This document shows, in pieces, positions 14,501 through 28,500 of a DNA stretch of 64,000 bases. Made by a program: the position numbers and the translations under genes. This DNA comes from Psettodes erumei (Eukaryota > Chordata > Actinopteri > Pleuronectiformes > Psettodidae): positions 4,536,001 through 4,600,000 of the forward strand of contig JAFBJZ010000831.1 of NCBI GenBank assembly GCA_016785225.1, given 5' to 3'. Every line of letters starts with the position of its first letter. The first letter of the stretch is position 1. Under the pieces are notes generated by a model. The model was not told where the DNA came from and ran no database searches. It worked only from the letters and a program-made list of their open reading frames with translations.

Positions 14501-17500
14501 CATTTCCTTTTCTACAACTCATTGTGGATTTCTGTATTGCATAGCTGAAATGCATTTCTTCTCATCGCCACTGGATAGTTTCAGTGTGACATTTGATGGG
14601 AGACAAACTGCAGAAATGTCACCGTTGATGTGGCTCCATACAAAGGGAACATCCTCGTGCCCATTAAATACATTTGAAGATGTGGCTCATTTGAACAAAA
14701 CCACGGCAGTACATACTTGATGCATCAGTTTTCAGGTTTCACTCATGCACACGTGTCCTTTCTTGTCTTCCTCTTTCCCTGTTTCATACTACCATTTCTC
14801 TTTTGACAGCTGGAGGAGTTGGACACATTCCCTGAGGGTAAACAATAGCGGAATCAGGATTTCTTTTAAAATATAGCTTGAGATCTGAATGCAGGATTAA
14901 GAAGGCAAAGAAGAACACCACTCCCAATCATGTGTGCACTAAATCTGTATCAGTAGAGCTCCACACAGTTCATGTTTGTCTTCAGGACTGCAGTTAACAG
15001 TTGTCATTTTTAAAATGATCTGTGTGTGTGTGTGTGTGTTTGTCTGTGTTCACATGTAGTATTGCAGACATGGAATGTGTGTAAACAAGGAGTTGGACCT
15101 GCAGCCAGTTCATGGGGAGTGGGGTCCCTGGGGACCGTACAGTGTTTGCTCGAGGTCCTGTGGTGGAGGAACCCGGAGCACCAGCAGAGACTGCAACAAG
15201 CCTGAGTAAGTTGGAATCAGACAGTCAAGACAACCAAAGCCTTTACAGACTGTGAAGATGTGTAAGACTCTGACAAGTAATAGCAGCCGTGAAATCAGAA
15301 AGCAATCAGGCATGATTAAGAGTTGTAAACAGGCTTAAGTGACTAACAATCCAGTGTGTCAGATTCAGTGAGTCTCAGCTTGATTTTCAGCATCAGTCCA
15401 AGAAAGCTTGTTGCCTGAGTGTGGACTTCAATGTAAACAATGTTGTTTCAAAGTCATAAATCACGTCAAACAAGAGCAAACACGCTGTTCGAATTGAAAT
15501 CGAGTGTTGGGCTTCTGTGGTCCGTCCTTCTCACAAATAGGCCCCGAAATGGCGGTAAGTTCTGCGTGGGTCGCCGGATGAAGTTCCGCTCTTGCAACAC
15601 TGAGCCATGTCCACGAGGGCGGAAAGATTTCCGTGAAGAGCAGTGCTCTCAGTTCGACGGCAAGCACTTCAACATCAACGGTCTACCTCCCACCGTCCGC
15701 TGGGTCCCCAAGTACAGTGGCAGTGAGTACATCAGTGTAATCCCAAAGCATGCAATTTGAAAGCCTTGTGGTAACATGAGCTGCACCATCAAAGATGGAT
15801 GCTATTTACATCCAACTATACATTGCAGTTTGAGGTCAATGGTATATTATGTTTAGTGCATTGAACTGTAAATGCCTCATGTCTCTATTTTGAATTCAGA
15901 CTTAGTCTGCACCCAGTTATTAAATTTATGTACGATTCCGGTACTTGGGCTGTGTGTAGGAGGTATGTTGAGGTCAAGACATACAGCATCGTGCTGCCTG
16001 TGTATCTACTGCATTTGCAATCTGATGCATTGCAATTTTAATGCATGAGTGAGGAGTGGTTGGATGTTTAAAGGGAGTACACATATGTGTGTGTGTGTTT
16101 TTCTCATCATAATTTGCACACCCATGATAAGAGGTAGCCTGGGGTAAACCTTTCGTTTACATTTAACAACGGCAACATGAAAGCAGCGTGCAGCTCTTCC
16201 ATATGAACCACCTGGCAGCTCTCCCTCCTGCAGCCGTATCTCATTCCGTGCTGAGATGGCTTGCCAGAGCTACATGAGATTTCCATCTGGCAAAGACCAC
16301 CATGTCTAAGTTACTGCAAGTGATTCGCTCATTTAATTGATGCTCTACAAGCAAACGGGCCAAACCCTGGAGCCAGTGCACTGCCAAGACCTTTTTCCGA
16401 GAAACTTAAGAAAGTTTTGTCCAAACTTTGCCAACCAAAATGTAAATAGGTTTAAGATCAAAAATGCAAAATGATGTTTTAGTTTTATTTCATTAGCAGC
16501 CTTTTCATCTTGTTATTGTTCAGGATTTTATTGAGCTATAGTCCAACTTTTTTTTTTAAATCTTCCTCTCTCCACCCAGTACTAATGAAGGATCGCTGTA
16601 AGCTCTTCTGCCGTGTTGCTGGGACTATGGCGTATTATCAGCTGAAGGACCGTGTCATCGATGGCACGCCGTGTGGGCCAGACACTTACGACATCTGTGT
16701 TCAAGGCCTCTGCAGGGTACGTCAGTCTGTTTCTTCTCTTGTAATGAACGCCTCCTTGTCACGCTATCGCGAACGACAGATACGTTTATGTGTCAGAGCT
16801 GTATCTTAGCTGATGAGAAATGATGATGCTGGCACAAAAAACACAAACTTAACTATCTCAGCCATGAAATATTTTGACGTGACTCACATTTTGTAATTAC
16901 TGGAAAGGATGCCGCTTGAATTTCTGGTAAAATGTATGTAGGTCTCGCATTTGCCGAGGTGTCCAGCTGAAACTCTGCTAACAAAACTGCACTTCAAAAC
17001 ATGCAACTGAATTGTTTTGATTCATGAATTTCCATCTTTTCCTTATCTGTGCCCCTACAGCAAGCGGGCTGCGACCACGTTCTCAACTCAAAGGCCAGGA
17101 ATGACAAGTGCGGAGTGTGTGGCGGGGACAACTCCTCATGTAAAACCCTGGCTGGGACCTTCAACGATGCACAGTATGGTAAGTCCCATTGCTCGGATTA
17201 CATGTACAGTATGCTAATAGCAGATCGTTCATAAAAAAAAGCTGTTGCTATTAAACATGCTGCATGTCAGCAGCTCCTGCAGATTGAGGTATGATTTATG
17301 TGATATGCAGTAAACATAGAAGAGCTAAGAAAGACGTGGGCTCCCCGTGGCTACAATGCTGTCATGCTCTCTGTTCATATTAGGCGCTGATGTCATGTCT
17401 GGTTAAGTTTACACATACACGATACGTGCCTCAGCCAAAATTGGAAAAATGCGGAACACCAATCTTCTCTGAAGCCTTAGAAACTGATTAATGCAGTGAT

Positions 17501-20500
17501 CTCACTCTGTCGATTCTTTCGATAGCAAATACAAATATGACATCACTCCTTTGAACTGTCCTGCTTAATGCGATGCTTCATTGCGGGCCAAACGCTGATT
17601 GCGTCCAACCCCCTTTTTAAGTCTGGCCAGCAAAGCAGCAGAAACATTAGGAAAAAAAGCCCTGGGTGTGGCCTCTGTCACGACTCTGTGTTAATTTGGC
17701 ACTGAGCTTTAGCATCTCTATCCATCTTCTTTCTTTCTGCAGCCTCTCGTCTGTTAGGGGTACTGAGTTTGGGGACTGTGTTGAACCAAAGCAGACACTA
17801 ACCTCGGCCCTGGAAATCTGGCTAAACCTTAAGAAAGCGAAGACAAATGGGAGTGTAGCCCAGGCAGGATATCCCTCTGCTCCTGGGTCTGGGCCTGTCT
17901 CTCTGTCTTTCACCCTTTTGTCCTTTTTTGTTTGTTGTTCCTCTACTTCTTAGTCTCTACCCCTGACTCGTTCCTTCGTTTTATTGTGTTAATCTTTGTC
18001 TTTATCTTGACCTTTCTTTCCCTGCTTCATCAGACTAGACAAGATTTCTGAGATAAAGCTTTTCTTTTTGTCTTGTGGGGAAAGCAAATTGCAATTCAAG
18101 TTGCCTTCCAAGTTTCTAAATGTTCTGAAGTGATACAGCATTTGAACATGTTCTTTCATGGCTGTTTATTCATGATTTTTTTTTTACATAACCTTTTCAG
18201 TGCATTTGCATTTCATCTGGGACACCTCATGAGCATATCCCCCAAACGTCAGTATGTCAAAGTGAGAATGGGTGCTTCCTGGTTTGCATTCATTTATAAA
18301 ATTGTGGAAATTTTGTGTAATATTATCTTGGCATAAAAGCAAGTCTAATTGTTTTCCAAATTTTTCTCCACACAAGTCTGACTTGAAGTTTGAGCCCATG
18401 TCTCAAGACTCACGTCTGTAGCTCAGGATGAAACCAGCTGATTACAGCATCATAAACAACTGCACAAGACATAGTGGGTGTCTAAACGCTTTACCTGAGA
18501 TTTACAAGTGCACTTGCACAAGTACAAATTTACCTTCATTTGAAAATACAACAGAGTTGACTGCATCCTGTCTCAGAATGGTAAAATAACTGATCACTGT
18601 CACTGCCAAACAAGCAAAACTTTTGCCATCAACTCAGTCCGTCTCCTCTGACAACCTGCACCGGGGTGACATTCTGACGCCTTCTAATTTTCCTCTGCAA
18701 GCTATTAATACTGCATCATCGTCTTTCTCGCTGGTGGCAGAGAGGAGCGTGTTTGAGGTTAACCCCAGCATTCCCCAAGTGTAGCACGGTCTGGTTTTTT
18801 TTCCCCCAGGCTGCTGTGTTTACTGTTCATTTCTGGGTCACTCTGTGGTGGCAGAGGATTGTGTGCATGGTCAGTAGCTAAGCTGGGGGGATCTTGGAGG
18901 CCTCTGGCGGCTTGTGGATACCGTGTTTCCTCATGGGGGGGACTGTGTTGGCGGTTTCTGGAGTGCTTACACCCCTGTATTTTTATGAGCTTATCCTGTC
19001 CCCAGTGGTTAGGGAGGGAAGTCACGACTCTCATAAAACTGTAACAGGGAACTCTGAGGGCAACTGTGTGAAGGTTTGAGTTTTATTGTGAAGGAATAAG
19101 AAAAGTAGTTTTGTTTGGTGGTGGTGTTTATGAATGAAAAATGGCTTCTTGTACAGTCAGGCCTTGAAACGGAAATGTTTTTCAGTAATGGTTGACATGT
19201 CTTGTGATGACATCCCACTGGATGCACGTGTGGGGGAAAAAAACTACATGGCTGACGGGAGGGAGATGTGTAAACCAAGTGCTGCCCCCGAGTGGCTCAA
19301 GGTGTCAGGCTAACCATCATCCCCCACCAGCCCGCACCTCCCCGCTCATTCCATGTTTTATTTTGAAGGCAGCGGGGAGAGAACCTCAAGGCCGCGTGAC
19401 ACCTGACCTCTCACGATGAGAGTCCCCTGCTGTACGTGACAGCCATTTATTGGCCATTATTACGGCCATGGTAATCACTTTGACCAGTCACTGGTTTTAA
19501 AGAAGCTGTATCCCATCTGCTCTGTCCTCGTTTGAACTGTCCAAGGTCGCTTCTATTACTTATAATGGGTTCACTTTAATCTGTAGCTACTGCTGGAGAA
19601 ACTAAACTGATATAATAGTAACAGTGTTTCCAGACCAGCAATAATAACAAAACATTTTTAAAGCATATGAGGATAAGTGTCAGTTAAAAAAATGCAGATC
19701 CTCATTTTTGTTTTACTTTTTCCTCCTCTTATTGTCCCATTTAAACCTCTGCCCCATCCCTACGTTTTTGTTGTCACCTCTTGGTTCTTATGTGCTCCCT
19801 CTCTCTTTCTCTTTCTCTCTCTCATGCTCACTCATTTTCTGTGTTAGTTTATCATGGGACAACAGGCCCGGTGTAGTAATTACAGGCCAAAGGTAGGTCC
19901 AGGGAATAATTACATATCATTTCACGGTCAGGCCTCTGAGACTAAAACAAGGCCTCCTCAGGTTATTTGAGAGGACTGGACCTTTTTTGTATTTTTCCAA
20001 GTGTGACATTTAAATCCCCAGTGGTTGGAACCGGACTTCATGCATAGTGAAGCTATTATGAAAATCCAGGTGGGACTCACTGCTGTTATTTTGGCTGCTT
20101 CGTTCCCTTTGGGGATTTATTCGAAATTGCCTAGTGCTCCGTGCGCTCTGTCTCACTCTTGTTTTGTCTGTCCCTGCTGTCTTTTCTTCTTCTCCAGGTT
20201 ACAACACTGTGGTGCGGATCCCAGCCGGAGCCACCAACATTGATATCAAGCAGGTCAGCTACTCTGGAAAGCCAGAAGACGACAACTACCTCGGTGAGTG
20301 TGGCGTGTGTGTGTGGGTGTGTGTGTGTGTGTGTCAGTATCAGTGCACAGATGCGGTTTCAAGCAACACTGTATTGAATTGCAGTTTTACTTGGGAGAAT
20401 CAATCCAAAATGGAAGCCGTCCAATCTAATAAGATGGATATATTACACCCCTTTCAGTTTTCATCTGGTAGGTCAATGCCATTATCCCCTAACGCGGCCA

Positions 20501-20830
20501 TAAACCACCCAGACTTGGTGACCTGGAGCTGTAGAGGCAGGCTTTTAGCAAGGGAGGGTAGGGAGGCACAGGCCAAGCTGTTGTCAAACCGTTTTCGCAA
20601 AGGAAAGGAAACTGTCATTTGTACCGAGTGTGTTTTGGAGGAAACTTGTAGGGGCGTGGGTCCATCTGGTCATGGCAACGAAGGTTGGTTGGGAAAGCAA
20701 ATGGAGTGTCAACCCCTGAGAAAGATAAATGAGGCAGCAATAGGTGCTAATTAGAGGCATGTGGAGCCCAGGCCGCATGAAAGTAGATATAGGGGTATAG
20801 GGTTAGATGGACCCACCGGGCTCACAGTGT

Positions 20831-20875
<45 letters not shown>

Positions 20876-23800
20876 TGTGTGAGAGAGCAGCAGACAGACA
20901 GAGAGAGAGTTTTGCCTGTGTTGTAAGGGTGGGTGCCCGTTTTCAGATGGTTCAAGTTGGGTTCAAGATGTTTTAAGTCAAATAGTCTGAAAACACATCT
21001 GGAAAAGCCTCGCCGCCACACCGCTGCGAGAGGTCGATCCCCACGGTTTGCCGAGTGCCACACACCCCTTACTGCGAGCGATACCGTCTGTACTAAACAC
21101 GGCTAATATTTTTCCCTGCCCTGCCAATTGTGTTACCCCGGCTGGTCCAGTATGTTGACAGGAAAAAAAGAAGAAGCTGCGATTTTTAGATTTTGGTGAC
21201 GTAATGTGCCTTTGCTAAGTTTTTACTTATGTATTTAATTTATCTCCTTTTTATCTATCACTTTTATAGAGTATCTGTGAAAAGTTTCTACAAAGGTACT
21301 GTATAAATAACTTTTAATCACCTTACAAAGCTTCGGCACAAAATGGACAAAAAAAATACCACGTGGAGGAAAAAGGACTCGGCACAGGCACTTCAGGGAA
21401 AATGTTTCACAAAAGGGAATCCTTGAGCTTATGCTGACCTCAGATAGAGCACACCTGTGCTTTGTCACACAAGAAATGCGCTTCACAAGTATAGCTCTCA
21501 AGGGAACTCCACAATACAACAAGGTGTTCATTCTTATAGCTGAGTCATGACGTGTTACTCAGTTAAAAAGCAAGGGTGTGAATTTGATCTGGGAAAAAGA
21601 AAGGCTTCAGCACACGCATCTCCAGGCAGACGAGCACAGGAGGACTGGCTGTGTGTCCGTCTGCACGCTTTGCTGAGGCACTGTGTTATTTTTCTGTTGC
21701 CGCAAAGCATCAGTGATGACAACCGGGGTCTGTAGATCATTGTCAAAACCCCACAGATCCCACAGTCGTCTTTGGGCTGAAGATGACATCTGGCATCAAA
21801 CAATGTGCAGACTTAAGTGTAAACAAAGTTCCGTAGAGCCTTAATCAGATGCATTATTTCAGTGTGCACCCTCGGGTTGCAATCAACTGCATGTTTCTTG
21901 GAACCATAGCGTTCAAGGTAGAACACGAAGGTGGTGGGTGTTCGTCTTGTGTCTGTGTGACTGTCTCCCCATAGGTGCCTGTATATGTTTGTGTGTGCAT
22001 GTCTATGTACTCGTTTGTATTAGCAGTCAGTGGAAATCTTTTGTTTGCATTGCAGTGTCAGTCACGAGGAAGACTCACATAGGCTAACTCCAAATAACTG
22101 CAATTTAGTGTCGCCAGTGATTCAGCCACAGCCCCCCTGCAACAATAGCATTGCAGGATAATGGGATGGCCAGTCACATGCTGTTTACTTAACGTGAAGC
22201 CTGAAATGACAAATGCCGTATCTCGGAAACATTCCCGAAACCTCAATTCCACAAGAGGCAAACTCATTTTTGGAACCAAACATTCCCTCACTTACGCTGA
22301 ATTCTTTCGCATTTGGAGTATTGTACTCTTCTGGGGTTTGTGGTAAAATGTGTTGTTCTTATTCAAATTTCAGCACTATCTGACAGCCAGTCCAACTTCC
22401 TCCTGAATGGGAATTTTGTGGTGGCCATGTTCAAAAGGGAAATCACCTTCAAGGGAACTGTCATCGAGTACACTGGCTCAGACACAAAAGTAGAACGCAT
22501 CAACTGCACTGATCGCATCGAGGAGGAGCTAGTTCTACAGGTATTAAGAGGAAGTTTCTCTTTGACTGTAATTATGTTTAAGTTTACTTTATCAGCTCAA
22601 TCCATGCTTTAGTTGTAGGGAATATTATTCTACCCTGCATTAGTCTCGATCCCTGCACCTCTGTCTCTAAAAGTTTGCTTTCCTTCTCACCTATCGACAC
22701 ACTGAGCTAAAGCTCTGTCTTAGGGGGCGATATCTCTGTGTGGGCTTAGACAAAATAAGAAAAGCACTGTTAAGTCCTTTGACTCTGTCATTCCCACAAC
22801 TTTTTCCACAGGTCTTATGTGTGGGAAACCTCTATAACCCAGACGTCCGTTACTCCTTCAACATACCCATTGAGGAACACAGGGAGCAGTTTGTGTGGGA
22901 TCCCTCAGGCTCCTGGCAAGAGTGCAACCGCATCTGTCAGGGTAAGATCTCTGCTTGGTTTCAAAATCTCCACACAATAATACAAATCATTTCACTTGGG
23001 TTTCGCTGAATCCTAAAAAAGCTTTGCAGTTCTGAAAAATATCAGAAAGCAGACATGATACACACAAAAGTGCATATTTTATGTACTTTTAGGTTCTTAG
23101 CTAAATCACAAAGTGAAATATTTGACTGTGCAAAGAAAAATGTATTGCATGCAGCCCCACTAAGAATAAAATTTCACAGCAAGTGTGAAATTTATAGGAG
23201 CATAGATTTAACTGTCAGTGCACATTAGGATCAGTATTTCTCTTCTGTCACTTATACACACCTTTGGATTTAAATCCTTCCTTTGCTCGTTTACCTCCCT
23301 GCATATATCCCGGTATGACCCCAGTCAGTTGCATCGCTCGACTCCTTCCCTTTGGCCCAGCTCTTATCGCAGACTAAGCCCCCTCATATTGTACACAAGC
23401 TAATCAGGCTCCCAGTAGGTCAGAGTGCAGAGTGGGCTCCAGTAAACACTAACATAGACCCCGAAGGCCGTATGATGAAGGACGTGACGTCTGAAAACTG
23501 GTCAGTCCAGTTAAAAGTGAATAGACGTGGTACTTTGGCAAGTGAACTATCGACCAGATGATGTCTGATTTGAACCTTGCTTGTTTCAGTGCGTGTGCAT
23601 GTGTGTTTCCGTAGGTGAGCGGAGGCGGAAGTCAGTGTGCGTCCGTAAGAGTGATCACCTGGAAGTGTCAGACCAGCGCTGTGAGCACTTACCTCGTCCT
23701 GTTGCTGTTACTGAGCCCTGCAACACTGACTGCGAAGTCAGGTGTGCATTAGTGCGCAAAGACACACGCACGCACGCACACCCATGCAGCGTCAATTCCA

Positions 23801-25515
23801 GCTGAGCACAAATCAGCCTGTAAATCAGGTTTTCTCCTACATCTCCTCTCACACAGGTGGCATGTTGCTGGAAAGAGCGAATGTTCCGCCAAATGTGGTC
23901 CAGGCTACCGCAGCCTGGATGTTCAGTGCATGAAGTACAGCCTGGTGAAGAGACAGAGCGAGAGGATGGAGGCCAGCATGTGTGCAGACGTTGCAAAGCC
24001 TCAGACCAGAGAGCCCTGCCATGGGGATTGTCTGCTGAAGAACTGGCAGTACAGCGCCTGGTCACAGGTACAGTCAGTGGAGATTTTACATGAAAAAGAT
24101 AATAAATCGAGACTAATATTTACCTGTGTAAGATGGCTGTGTGCGTAAGATGGCTGATTTATTCTCATAAACAGTGCTCTAAGACGTGTGGGCGTGGCAG
24201 CCGGAGCAGAGAGTCCTACTGTATGAACAACCTGGGCCGACGGCTGATAGACCGGGAGTGCAGTGAATACCGGAGGATGGTGACTGAAACCTGCAACGAC
24301 CAGCCATGTCCCAAGTGGAGCGTCAGCGAGTGGAGCGAGGTGAGCCTTGTCACACACTCAGACATGCAGATGTGACCACACACACACATGCACATACACA
24401 CGGGCACACTTAAAACTGCAGCAGGAAATGTGGTGTCCCATTAACTATTTTGTTCAAGAGGGGGGGATGTCTGGATTTTTTGGAGCATGCAAACACGTGC
24501 ACAATTTCACAGCTATTTCTTTTCCACCTTCCTTACTCACCATCATCCCACGTGCAACACTTTCCCCACCCTCTTCCCCGCTGCCAGTGCCTGGTGACTT
24601 GTGGGAAGGGGATGAGACACAGGCAAGTGTCCTGCAGCATGGCAGCTGGGGAGGAAAAGCTGAGCGAGCACTTCTGTGACCCAGCCAGTAAACCCCAAGC
24701 CGTGGGGAGCTGCGAGCTCCCCGAGTGTGCGTCCTGGCAGGTCGGCGTCTGGGGAGCGGTGAGTCCTGCAGACAAACACACACGCGCACACAGATAAGAC
24801 ATCGAAACTCTGGGGCGAGGGGAGTTGGTGCAGTGTTAGACTGAGGAAATGGGTTTCATGTGTGGCTTGGTGTCCAGGAGTTTAACTCGTATCTTTTACA
24901 CGGAGTGTGTGTGTGTGTGTGGTCACAGAGGGAGAATGCAGTGTGTAGGAGAGGCAGTGTGTATTACAAGTATGTGTGTGTGCGTGTAACCCAATATTAC
25001 CAGCGCGTTACGGAGGAGTGTGCCCTGACTCCAGCTGCCATTTCCTCCATGGTGCTTTCACTTTGCCCTCACATCCTGTCAGACTAAACCTGACCCACAG
25101 TGCGCACACAGACGGACGCACACACACACGCACACACACACACACAGGTTCCTTTGCATTCAAAATTATTCAACTGTTTCTGTATCGATTTAGCACTGTT
25201 AGGATACAGCACAAACTGAATGAAACACGTATGAATAGGCGCCCTTGCCCATTCATGGTTTGGTTTACACATGTACATCTAATGCCCTCCCCTTCACATG
25301 TTTGTATGAAGTCAGATAGTAGTATTTACAGAGCTGGAATAAATCGGCTTCTTAATGCCTGTGTAATTATAATTTGCTGCTCAAATAAACCTGTCCTCTG
25401 GCACTTCCTCTGCTCTCGCGTTGTGTGCAAACGTCTGGGTGTCCTCGTATGTGAGTTAAGAAATGGGTAAAGGGTCGAGACAAGACTGCGGGTGTGTATG
25501 GGAATGCATGTGTCC

Positions 25516-25554
<39 letters not shown>

Positions 25555-28500
25555 GCGTGTGCGTGTGTGTGTGCGTGTGCATGCGTGCATGCATGCGTGT
25601 GTTTACATGTCCGGGTCTTACCTAGGCTCTGCTGAGCGGGACCTTGACTAAGGCCCCGTCTAAGATATCAACCTTGACATACTTAGATAAAGTTTGAGAT
25701 AGCTTGTGGTTGACTGGGCTTCTCTTTCTCTCTCTCTATCTCTTGTGTGTTTGTGTGTGTGAATGTACGTGTTTGATTTTTGTCTTTCAGTGCGCGGTGA
25801 CCTGTGGCCACGGCTACCAGATGAGAGCCGTGAGATGTGTGTCTGGGGACTATGGCAACACGGTAGATGACAGAGAGTGCAATGCTGCGGCGAGGCCCCG
25901 AGATAGTCAGGTAAAAAAAAGGTCATAATCACAGCTCGGATAACTAAATCTTTCATATTCAAAGCTGACCCTTATTTGTCCTGTAGACAGGGGCTTGCTC
26001 TAATCTCATAAAAAGACCAACAGATTTAGATGCTGCATATAGTATTGAATGCTTGAAGGCTCATCATAATTGGTTTGAGAGAATTTCACAAAAAAAACAT
26101 CTTTTGCAAGCAGAATATTGGATGTGCATTTTTACCCTGAGACACAGAAAGGAGCCTCATCTTACCCAAATCCCAAGCAATCAGAGTTTTCTTGTGATGA
26201 TGACTTGTGTTTATTTATAACCTGACATGGGAAATGCCAGAACAGTAAACAAATTGCAATCTAACGAATAAAGAAATAAACGGAGCCAAACAAAATCAAG
26301 AACACTAAATGACAATAACTTACCTTTTCCAACTAGAAATAAACAGGAGAAAAACATGGTCAACAAAAGGAGCAGCCCAGACACTGAAATGCTTTATAGA
26401 GCTGAGGGGAGCTGTGGTGTAAGGTGATAATTCTTCTCCTATCGCATTACAAAAAAATAATTAGTCCACCATCTGCCGAGGGCCTAGTGAGTCATACAGC
26501 TGCAAGCAAATTACATGGAACAACAAGCAGTTTCCATTCACTGTGAGCAATGACTTGAACCAGGCACTGCCTAGAAGCAGCAACTAAATAACACATTTTC
26601 ATGTCCTGATTCCAGCAGAAAAAAAATGGTGAAATTTGACCCCTCAGTGAGCAACACATTCATTCAGTGATGTTTAGACTTAGGGTGGCTCCCATCAATC
26701 ACCCGCTGATTGGTAAAGAGCCCATCCACTTCTTTGCAAAGGAGCCAAGCTCTTCACAACAGTCCTAAATCAAGCAGACGACCTTTGCTGCGGACTTGTG
26801 AGTCAGTTGACATCAGCGATCTCTTGAAATGTATTACCTGCCCTGCTTTGCTTTGACCCAAAGTCAAAGTGGGCGTCAAGGTGGACACAGTCCATGACAT
26901 TGCAGCGCACTATTAACTGAGTGGTTTAAGAGAACTGCTTAAGGGTTCTTACACAGTGATGGCCAGTGAAGGCAGAGAGTGGTGAACTGATGACCTTTCA
27001 GTCTCCAGATAAGCGATCTGTTTGGGCTGTTGGGGATTGAGGTCACCTCCATATGGACAGACATTGTACTCGGCAGGTCTATAAGCTCTGGGAAAATAGA
27101 AATAAACAAGAAAGGAAGTTCATCCTCAAATGTAATGTCTTGTAATATGATCTGTCTATTTCTGCATGACTTGTGCGTGACTAAGAGCTCGCTATACTGT
27201 GTTTGCATGTTTGTATTTGCAGGACTGTGAGATGCCAGGATGTCCGTGGGCCTCTCCAGCGCAAAGCACGCCTCGTCCCAACAACTCGGCTCAGCTCCTC
27301 ACTCAGTGGAGATACGGCTCCTGGACTGCGGTAAGGAAACATTTAGGATTTACTGAGGACTATCAGAGCACATTACAGTCTGTACATTTACCTTCTTCAG
27401 GCCAAAGCACATACAAGAAGCAATGCGGTTTTTGTCAAATGGTATAAAAATTCTTGTACTGTTTCCTTCATCTTTTCTGTGTGTGTGTAGATGGAGGGAA
27501 AATGATTCGCTCGACTCAGACTTACCTCTGTCTTTGAAAAAAAAATGAAATAGGACAATATTGATGGAGCAGCTTGTGTATATATGTGTGTGTGTTTTTT
27601 ATAGTAGGAAACCACACTACACAGTAATGATGGGTCTCCTGCATGCGTGTTAACAAATACCAGGTTGACATATTAAATTTTATTGTATACCCCAACATTC
27701 CTTTACATACTACATACTGTACATTACCATGATACCCTTTGGCATTGTCTCTTTTACCCCCTGCTGCAGCTACACACACACCCACACACACACACACACA
27801 GGCTCCCCTGTCTGGGCTGAGAGGCCCCTCTGTCTCTCTGACACTTTGCATTGTTACTCGCTGCAAATGAAAACCAGATTTCATCTAAACACAAGTCTAC
27901 GGTTTCGAAGATTGAACCCCGTCTGTCAATCTAAAACTCGTTGTGAGCTCACATGTCGAGGGGGCCAGCACCAGTGTGGTCTTATAGGCGTGCACACACA
28001 TGCACACACGTGCACGTACATAACATACATGCATTTCCCCCAAGCAGCAGCAGAGCTCTTTAGAGTGTCATTGAGTGTCATTGATATGAGAGAGATATTA
28101 ACATGCCTTTTTGAGCTGGAGCCATTTGATTGCATTAGGTATTCATCTCATTTATAAATTTTACTATGACGACCTGTTGAGATGACATGGGTATGGCTAG
28201 ACTACAAACAGGTGTAAGTCGAGCAGGGAATCATTTGAGGATGCCAGCGACAGCAGAGATGATCCTAAAGGCATGTGTTCGTAACACCAGGTGAAGAATC
28301 CACTATATATAGTTTTCATGAAAAAAATGTTGCCATATCAATTACAGCGTAGGAAATGTAAGTCCAAGAAATGTCTTTAGACACATGATACTGCACTCTA
28401 AATGACACAAACAAGCAAAATATTGTGTGAATACAGAAATTTAGCTGAGCCCAGGTCTCATGCATCGCAGTCACTTGTCAGACTTGTTCTTGGCTGAAAA

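Larger units (their letters stand above)
6567..15059 (+). other. adamts20: intron 3 (8.5 kb)
   Basis: No coding exon is missing here: exon 3 (phase 0) joins exon 4 as M-YCRHGMC, as expected for the family. Contents seen: a purine-rich block at about 7255-7680, a C12 run at 9456-9467, TG microsatellites at 9799-9820, 10511-10531 and 15019-15040, and a 20-bp perfect palindrome at 11158-11177. The size makes it a plausible place for regulatory elements, but I cannot identify any. Confidence 0.6.
24759..25790 (+). other. adamts20: intron 14 (1.0 kb), rich in alternating purine-pyrimidine repeats
   Basis: Contains a CA array at 25118-25146, a mixed TG/CG/CATG array at about 25518-25602, and a TG-rich acceptor region directly before exon 15. 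Confidence 0.7.

Noticed and set aside
20134..20754. Open frame of 206 codons
   Set aside because: It is exon 8 read through its donor and a TG repeat into intron 8; only 20198-20293 is coding.
24976..25470. Open frame of 164 codons in intron 14
   Set aside because: Translation of CA repeats and flanks; repeat-driven.
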